Under the pieces are notes generated by a model. It did not search any database. It was not told the DNA's origin and saw only the letters and a program-made list of their open reading frames with translations. From contig JAMOQH010000081.1 of NCBI GenBank assembly GCA_027064085.1, positions 1 to 12,006 of the forward strand: DNA of 12,006 bases. The letters run 5' to 3'. The translations under genes were made by a program, and so were the position numbers. Each line of letters opens with the position of its first letter. The first letter of the stretch is position 1. Positions 8,312-12,006 of the stretch are shown piece after piece. This DNA comes from a bacterium. Lineage in GTDB: Bacteria > UBP6 > JAFGXH01.

Positions 8312-8452
8312 TTATGCACAAAATAGAGGAAATTATTAACAAATTGTGGATAAGTCCTTTGGAAAAGTTGTGGAATTCTAAAACTATCAACATAGTTAAC
8401 ATACTATCAACATATATGAACAAAAAACATATGTTTATCCACATAATCCACA
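8312..8452. other. DnaA-box cluster
   Basis: Within 141 bases there are three exact matches to the DnaA box TTATNCACA: TTATGCACA at 8312-8320 (+), TGTGGATAA at 8345-8353 (the box on the - strand) and TTATCCACA at 8435-8443 (+). A fourth, TAATCCACA at 8444-8452, has one mismatch and abuts the third head to tail with a 9-base period. A perfect 12-bp palindrome, AAACATATGTTT (8425-8436), overlaps the third box by two bases. A weaker TGTGGAATT lies at 8369-8377. AT-rich sequence flanks the cluster on both sides. Known roles of such clusters are replication origins, DnaA titration sites and DnaA-controlled promoters. No dnaA, dnaN or rpmH gene is adjacent and gene direction does not change here, so an origin is possible but not shown. 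The last boxes end 24 bases before the -35 of the downstream promoter. Confidence 0.7.
8383..8414 (+). repeat. 12-bp direct repeat ACTATCAACATA, 20-bp period
   Basis: ACTATCAACATA occurs at 8383-8394 and again, exactly, at 8403-8414. The start-to-start distance of 20 bases is close to two helical turns, so both copies face the same side of the DNA. Between them is the palindrome GTTAAC (8395-8400) followed by a third AACATA (8398-8403). The pair sits between the inner DnaA boxes, which suggests protein-binding iterons or an operator. Confidence 0.65.
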
Positions 8453-8476
8453 GTCAAATTTGTAATATAACTGTAA

Positions 8477-8505
8477 TTAACATTTGATTTCAAATAGTGT
8501 ATAAT
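8477..8505 (+). promoter_or_regulatory. Promoter P1 of the S-layer gene
   Basis: TTAACA (8477-8482, one mismatch to consensus) and a perfect TATAAT (8500-8505) are separated by 17 bases. The upstream sequence is AT-rich, as in an UP element. The expected start near 8512 gives a leader of about 257 nt before the ATG at 8769. Confidence 0.65.
8482..8495. repeat. Inverted repeat in the P1 spacer, candidate operator
   Basis: ATTTGA-TT-TCAAAT is a perfect 14-bp inverted repeat lying almost exactly between the -35 and -10 of P1. The half-site TCAAAT also occurs at 8454-8459, within the palindrome CAAATTTG (8455-8462). A protein bound here would block P1 directly. It matches no operator consensus I recognise with certainty. 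Confidence 0.4.
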
Positions 8506-8562
8506 ACTCATATAACTACAAGTGGTTCTCTTTTACAGTTATGTTACAAAAGTTGAGATAGA

Positions 8563-8591
8563 TTGACTACAAGGACCATAAGTGTTATACT
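8563..8591 (+). promoter_or_regulatory. Promoter P2 of the S-layer gene
   Basis: TTGACT (8563-8568) and TATACT (8586-8591) are 17 bases apart, each with one mismatch to consensus, and TG at 8583-8584 gives an extended -10. This is the best promoter in the window. The expected start is near 8598, 86 bases downstream of P1. Tandem promoters are common for highly expressed S-layer genes. Confidence 0.65.
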
Positions 8592-8647
8592 TTTATGGAG
8601 ATATGATTATTTAGCGTATTTTTTGCGTTTTATAATAAATGCTACAA

Positions 8648-8676
8648 ATATTCGGCACATGTACAATGCTGAATAT
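8648..8676 (+). other. Leader hairpin, 10-bp stem
   Basis: ATATTCGGCA (8648-8657) pairs with TGCTGAATAT (8667-8676), with a single G-U pair, around the 9-nt loop CATGTACAA. No T-run follows, so it is not a terminator. It would be present in both P1 and P2 transcripts. Confidence 0.6.
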
Positions 8677-8680
8677 GAAC

Positions 8681-8730
8681 CAACCAGGTTATAGGCAAGG
8701 GGAGACCGGTTGATTGATCAATTTCCCCTT
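8681..8730 (+). other. Stem-loop with possible H-type pseudoknot in the leader
   Basis: AAGGGGAGA (8697-8705) can pair with TTTCCCCTT (8722-8730), 9 pairs with one G-U. The 16-nt loop contains GGTTG (8708-8712), complementary to CAACC (8681-8685) upstream of the stem, which would form a pseudoknot. Alternatively the loop folds on itself through TTGA/TCAA. The CCTT at 8727-8730 can also pair with AAGG of the ribosome site, a conceivable but weak switch. No T-run follows. Confidence 0.45.
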
Positions 8731-8753
8731 CGACAGAGAGAAACATTGATTAT

Positions 8754-8760
8754 AAGGAGG
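8754..8760 (+). promoter_or_regulatory. Consensus ribosome binding site of the S-layer gene
   Basis: AAGGAGG, fully complementary to the 16S rRNA tail, lies 8 bases before the ATG at 8769. It is the strongest ribosome site in the window and fits a very highly translated product. Confidence 0.85.
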
Positions 8761-8768
8761 AATTTAAG

Positions 8769-11700
8769 ATGAAGAAAATTTTATCTTTAGTATTAGTTTT
8801 AGTACTAGTACTAGGAAGTATGCCTTTAGCATTCGCTGATGAAGCTACACCAACGGCTGGAGAAACATTACAAGCTTACGGTTTAGTTACAGGAATGGAT
8901 GCAGAAGGAAACTTAGGTGAGGATGTACAAGTAACAAGAGCAATGATGATTAAATTGTTAGAAACATTATTAGGGGAAGAAGAGGCTGCATCAACATTTG
9001 CATTACCTTCTACTTTCACTGATGTACCTGCTGACGCATGGTATGCACCTTATGTTGCATATGCTGAGTTAATGGGTTACACAAATGGTATGGGAGACGG
9101 AACTTTCGCTCCAGATGCTTTAGTAAGCAAGCAAATGGTTGCTACTTACTTATTAAGAGCTTTAGGATATGAAGTAACTGCTGAGAACTATGCTACTGCA
9201 GAAGCTGACGCTTTAGCATTAGGAATTGATGTTACTCCTGCTGCTGCTGAGATGACTAGAGGCGAAGCATTTGACATGATGTTAGATGCATTAGCTGTAC
9301 CTACTAAAGATTCAGAAGTAACTTTAGGAGCTAAATTAGAAATCGCTGATTTCACTACTCCAGTAGTAGTAGTTCCAGAAACTTTAGAAGTTGTTTCTGT
9401 TGAAGCTACAAATCTTAGAACTGTTGAAATTACTTTCAACATGGATATGACTGCTAACGAAGAAGCTGATGTTGCTTCAAACTATAAGTTTGATTCTAAT
9501 GCTGCTGCAAAAGCTATAGTTGATGGTGAAAAGGTAACTGTAACAGTTGCTGATGCTAATGCATTAGGTAATTACAGTTCAAAAGATGTTGAGATTAGTA
9601 AAGAACTTGGGTTTGATGAAGATTTAGTTGTTAAAAACGTTTCATTTAAAGATACTACTGTTCCTTCAATTCTTTCTGTTGAAGCAACAGGTCCTAGAAC
9701 TTTGAAAGTGACTTTCTCAGAAGTGTTAGAAGACGATGCTGCTGATGCTTTAACAGGTGTTAAATTAAACGATGGAACTGTTGCTCTTGATACAGCTTCA
9801 AGTATCGTTTACTCAACTAATGAGCCAACTGCAACTATTAAGACTCTTGCTGATTTATCAGAAGGTTTAAATACTCTTAATATTGGTACTACTAATGTTA
9901 TGGTTGATAATGCTGGATACAGCTTACAAGCTGCTGATATTGCATTTGATTATGTTGCAGATACTAGTGAATTAACTGCTACAATTACTGATTCTTCAGA
10001 GACATTTGTTGAGATTACATTTAACAAAGCTCTTAAATCAGGAACATTTATGGGAAATGATAATGTATATATTACTCATACTTATGATACTGCTACAAAC
10101 GAAATTCTTGGAAATAACGTTAATGTAACTAATCCGGATGGCGACGACCAAACTTTTAAAGTAGTATTTGATAATCCGATTCCACCAAATGGCGTGAATG
10201 TATGGGTTGGTTATGTAGATACTGATGCAAAATTAATTGAAGATGGTTATGGCAATGAATTTGCAGCTGCAGTTTATACTGTTTCTGTAACTTCTGATAC
10301 AACTAATCCAACTGCTACAGTTGAATTTAAAGATTCTAATGAAGTAAGAGTAACTTACTCAGAAGATATGGATCAAACTGTTGCAGAAACAACTTCAAAT
10401 TATACACTTAAAGATGCTGATGGTGATAAAGTAAACATAACTAATGCTGTTTATAATGCTGCTGATGACTATGTTACTTTAACTACTGCAACAATTGAGG
10501 GTGGAGAGATGACTCTTGAAGTTAAAAATCAAAAAGACACTTCAGTTGCTGGTAACAAACTTGGAACTCAAGTTTATACTTTCACAGCTACAGATAAGGT
10601 TGAACCTACTGTAACTGATAAAAGTGCGGCTGCTGGAATACAAGTATATGGAGTATCTACTGACAAAGTTAGAGTAGACTTTAGCGAAGCTATGGATATT
10701 ACAACAACTACTGATAAAGATAACTGGTACTTTAATGGATCAGCTCTTGCTGATGATGACACTGTAGAAGCAATTAATGGTAATAAGTCTGTAATAATTA
10801 CTAGAGATGCTGCTGATGTTACAGCAAGTGATACAGTTACTATGGGTAGAGTTAAAGATGCTGCTGGTAACTGGATTAATTCTATTTCTACATCTTTAGT
10901 TGTTATAGATGCTGTTCAAATTGTTCCTAAGACTGTAACTGCTATTTCTACAACACAAATTGAGATGTTATTTGAAGATGAAATAATTACAGGAGCTTTA
11001 ATTGCTGATTTTGAGGTTGATAATGATAATGCAGGATATGATGCTGTTATTGTTGGTATTTCTACAAGCGTTGATGCTGGCGATACTACTATTACTTTGA
11101 CTCTTCAAGATGATGCTACAAATAGTATTGCAGATTATACAGCTGCAGTTGTAAAAGTTAGATCTGCTGGTGGTGCAGCGACTACTGGTGCTATGAATGA
11201 ATATGATATTACTTTAACTTTCACAGAAACTACTGTAGTTGATTCTATTTCTCCTAACTATGTTGGTTCAGTGACTGATGATACTGATGCAAATGGTAAA
11301 ATTGATGCAATTGTAGCTACATTCTCAGAAGATATTTATGTTGCTTCTGTAACAGAAGCTGACTTCTCTGTTGAAGGTTATACAATTGATAGTGTATCTG
11401 TTTCGGGTGCTGAAGTAACATTAGTACTTGAAGAAGGTTCTGAAGCTGATACTGATGCTACTCCTGAAGTAGAATTAGTTGGTGCTGTTGAAGATACTGA
11501 AAGAAACGTTCTTGACGGTGATACTGCAGCTGACGCTGTTGATGCTGCTGCTCCAGTGTTATTGACAGTTGTTAATGAAGCTGCTACAATTAGTACTGAT
11601 GATGTATTAACATTTACATTCTCAGAGGCTGTTGCTATTTTAGCTAACTTAGACGATGTTAATAGCTATACAGTTACTACTGCTGGTGCTGGTTCAATTA

Positions 11701-11903
11701 AAACTGATACAGGTGCAGTTAATACTGATGAAGTTGGAACATTAATGATTAATGATGCTACATGGGCTAATTCTGATAGTATTGCTTTAGTAGCTGCTTC
11801 TTTTGCAGATGCTGCTGGTAATAACTTAAATGCTGCTGCTGATACTGTTACATTTACAGATGTAACAGGTGCAAATGTTGCTGCTAATAACACTATTAAT
11901 TAA
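8769..11903 (+). CDS. S-layer-type surface protein: three SLH motifs plus repeated SbsA-type Ig-like domains
   Basis: A 1044-residue secreted protein. The signal peptide MKK plus a long LVLVLV core ends at AFA (residue 23), before DE. Three SLH motifs follow: about 31-75 (AYGLVTGM, TRAM), 83-134 (FTDVPADAWYAPYV, the best conserved) and 138-176 (TRGE). The first and third lack the usual opening FxDV/W segment. SLH domains bind pyruvylated wall polysaccharide and anchor the protein to the cell surface. From about 205 to the end there are about eight Ig-like units, each opening with a strand such as TVEITFNMDM (218-227), TLKVTFSEVL (311-320), EVRVTYSEDM (525-534), KVRVDFSEAM (633-642), IVATFSEDIY (848-857) and LTFTFSEAV (947-955), as in SbsA-like S-layer proteins. 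It is rich in acidic residues, Ala, Thr and Val and has no cysteine. Richer GC and codon use than its neighbours, two promoters and a perfect ribosome site point to an abundant lattice protein; an adhesin is the alternative. Confidence 0.9.
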   Translation: MKKILSLVLVLVLVLGSMPLAFADEATPTAGETLQAYGLVTGMDAEGNLGEDVQVTRAMMIKLLETLLGEEEAASTFALPSTFTDVPADAWYAPYVAYAELMGYTNGMGDGTFAPDALVSKQMVATYLLRALGYEVTAENYATAEADALALGIDVTPAAAEMTRGEAFDMMLDALAVPTKDSEVTLGAKLEIADFTTPVVVVPETLEVVSVEATNLRTVEITFNMDMTANEEADVASNYKFDSNAAAKAIVDGEKVTVTVADANALGNYSSKDVEISKELGFDEDLVVKNVSFKDTTVPSILSVEATGPRTLKVTFSEVLEDDAADALTGVKLNDGTVALDTASSIVYSTNEPTATIKTLADLSEGLNTLNIGTTNVMVDNAGYSLQAADIAFDYVADTSELTATITDSSETFVEITFNKALKSGTFMGNDNVYITHTYDTATNEILGNNVNVTNPDGDDQTFKVVFDNPIPPNGVNVWVGYVDTDAKLIEDGYGNEFAAAVYTVSVTSDTTNPTATVEFKDSNEVRVTYSEDMDQTVAETTSNYTLKDADGDKVNITNAVYNAADDYVTLTTATIEGGEMTLEVKNQKDTSVAGNKLGTQVYTFTATDKVEPTVTDKSAAAGIQVYGVSTDKVRVDFSEAMDITTTTDKDNWYFNGSALADDDTVEAINGNKSVIITRDAADVTASDTVTMGRVKDAAGNWINSISTSLVVIDAVQIVPKTVTAISTTQIEMLFEDEIITGALIADFEVDNDNAGYDAVIVGISTSVDAGDTTITLTLQDDATNSIADYTAAVVKVRSAGGAATTGAMNEYDITLTFTETTVVDSISPNYVGSVTDDTDANGKIDAIVATFSEDIYVASVTEADFSVEGYTIDSVSVSGAEVTLVLEEGSEADTDATPEVELVGAVEDTERNVLDGDTAADAVDAAAPVLLTVVNEAATISTDDVLTFTFSEAVAILANLDDVNSYTVTTAGAGSIKTDTGAVNTDEVGTLMINDATWANSDSIALVAASFADAAGNNLNAAADTVTFTDVTGANVAANNTIN

Positions 11904-11933
11904 TCAGATAAATTAAAATCAATAAGGTGCCAG

Positions 11934-11960
11934 GGAAGCCTCCGAAAAACTAGGCTTTTT
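11934..11960 (+). terminator. Probable rho-independent terminator after the S-layer gene
   Basis: AAGCCT (11936-11941) pairs with AGGCTT (11952-11957), extendable by two G-U pairs on the left (11934-11935), with a 10-nt loop and a T-run at 11956-11960. It lies about 30 bases after the stop. The T-run is short and is followed by AGGC, so termination may be partial. Weak outer pairing (TGCC 11928-11931 with GGCA 11962-11965) could lengthen the fold. The remaining bases to 12006 show no gene. Confidence 0.6.
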
Positions 11961-12006
11961 AGGCAACAAAACCTATGATTTGAATATTTATTCATAATAA
12001 TAGGCC

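Larger units (their letters stand above)
8512..8768 (+). promoter_or_regulatory. Long structured 5' leader of the S-layer gene
   Basis: This is the inferred leader from P1 (about 257 nt) and, from about 8598, from P2 (about 171 nt). No convincing reading frame lies in it. Visible foldings, in order, are a hairpin at 8576-8598 (CCAT and AAGT pairing with ACTT and ATGG, only in P1 transcripts), a weak stem TAGCGT/ATGCTA (8612-8617 with 8639-8644), a 10-bp hairpin at 8648-8676 and a possible pseudoknot at 8681-8730. The last 38 bases before the start codon look open and end in a perfect ribosome site. Long stable leaders are known for S-layer genes, where they prolong mRNA life. I compared it by eye with cyclic-di-GMP I and II, cobalamin, ydaO and other common riboswitch cores and recognised none. 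Confidence 0.5.

Noticed and set aside
8383-8414. CRISPR array
   Set aside because: Only two 12-bp copies with an 8-bp gap; far too short for repeats and spacers, and no cas genes are present.
8202-8487. Short reading frames on both strands (8202-8444 minus, 8305-8487 plus)
   Set aside because: They are low-complexity products of AT-rich non-coding DNA, cover the DnaA boxes and promoter, and have no ribosome site or recognisable domain.
8631-8636. A third perfect TATAAT upstream of the S-layer gene
   Set aside because: No acceptable -35 lies 16-18 bases before it and there is no extended -10, so it is probably just AT-rich leader sequence.
8681-8730. Cyclic-di-GMP or ydaO riboswitch in the S-layer leader, tempting because of the HD-GYP genes nearby
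   Set aside because: None of the conserved core segments of those classes could be found by eye; only generic stems and a possible pseudoknot remain.
11925-11975. Cyclic-di-GMP-I or cobalamin riboswitch after the S-layer gene, suggested by AGGGAAGCC and GCCTCCG
   Set aside because: The conserved cores of those classes are missing and the hairpin with its T-run is explained by a terminator.

Overview
The window looks like a chromosomal segment of a low-GC, Gram-positive (Bacillota, Clostridia-like) bacterium. The evidence is the very AT-rich coding sequence, strong purine-rich Shine-Dalgarno sites, Gram-positive-type signal peptides and a large SLH-domain surface-layer protein. No genus can be named from sequence alone. 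The standard genetic code fits, since TGA ends one gene. All six genes are on the + strand.

Bases 1-6692 hold a tight gene cluster. Three tandem paralogues each combine an extracellular solute-binding domain (SBP_bac_3 type), one membrane helix, a coiled coil, a GAF-like region and a cytoplasmic HD-GYP cyclic-di-GMP phosphodiesterase domain. The first is cut by the window edge. Gaps of 17 and 4 bases, then 0 bases, lead into a PfkB-family fructokinase, so all four are probably one transcript. A separate promoter at 6734-6762 then drives a secreted S41 C-terminal processing peptidase with PDZ and peptidoglycan-binding domains.

Bases 8210-8768 are non-coding and are the most interesting part. 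They hold an A-rich tandem repeat, a compact cluster of consensus DnaA boxes with a 12-bp direct repeat, two well-formed tandem sigma-A-type promoters, and a leader of up to about 257 nt with a 10-bp hairpin and a possible H-type pseudoknot. This leads, through a perfect Shine-Dalgarno site, to the 1044-residue SLH/Ig-like S-layer-type protein (8769-11903), which is followed by a probable terminator.

A working picture, which is inference: the three sensors read external small solutes and lower cyclic-di-GMP, the peptidase works on envelope proteins, and the surface protein is made in bulk from a heavily controlled upstream region. Only the gene order in this window suggests these parts act together; no shared regulatory site links them directly.
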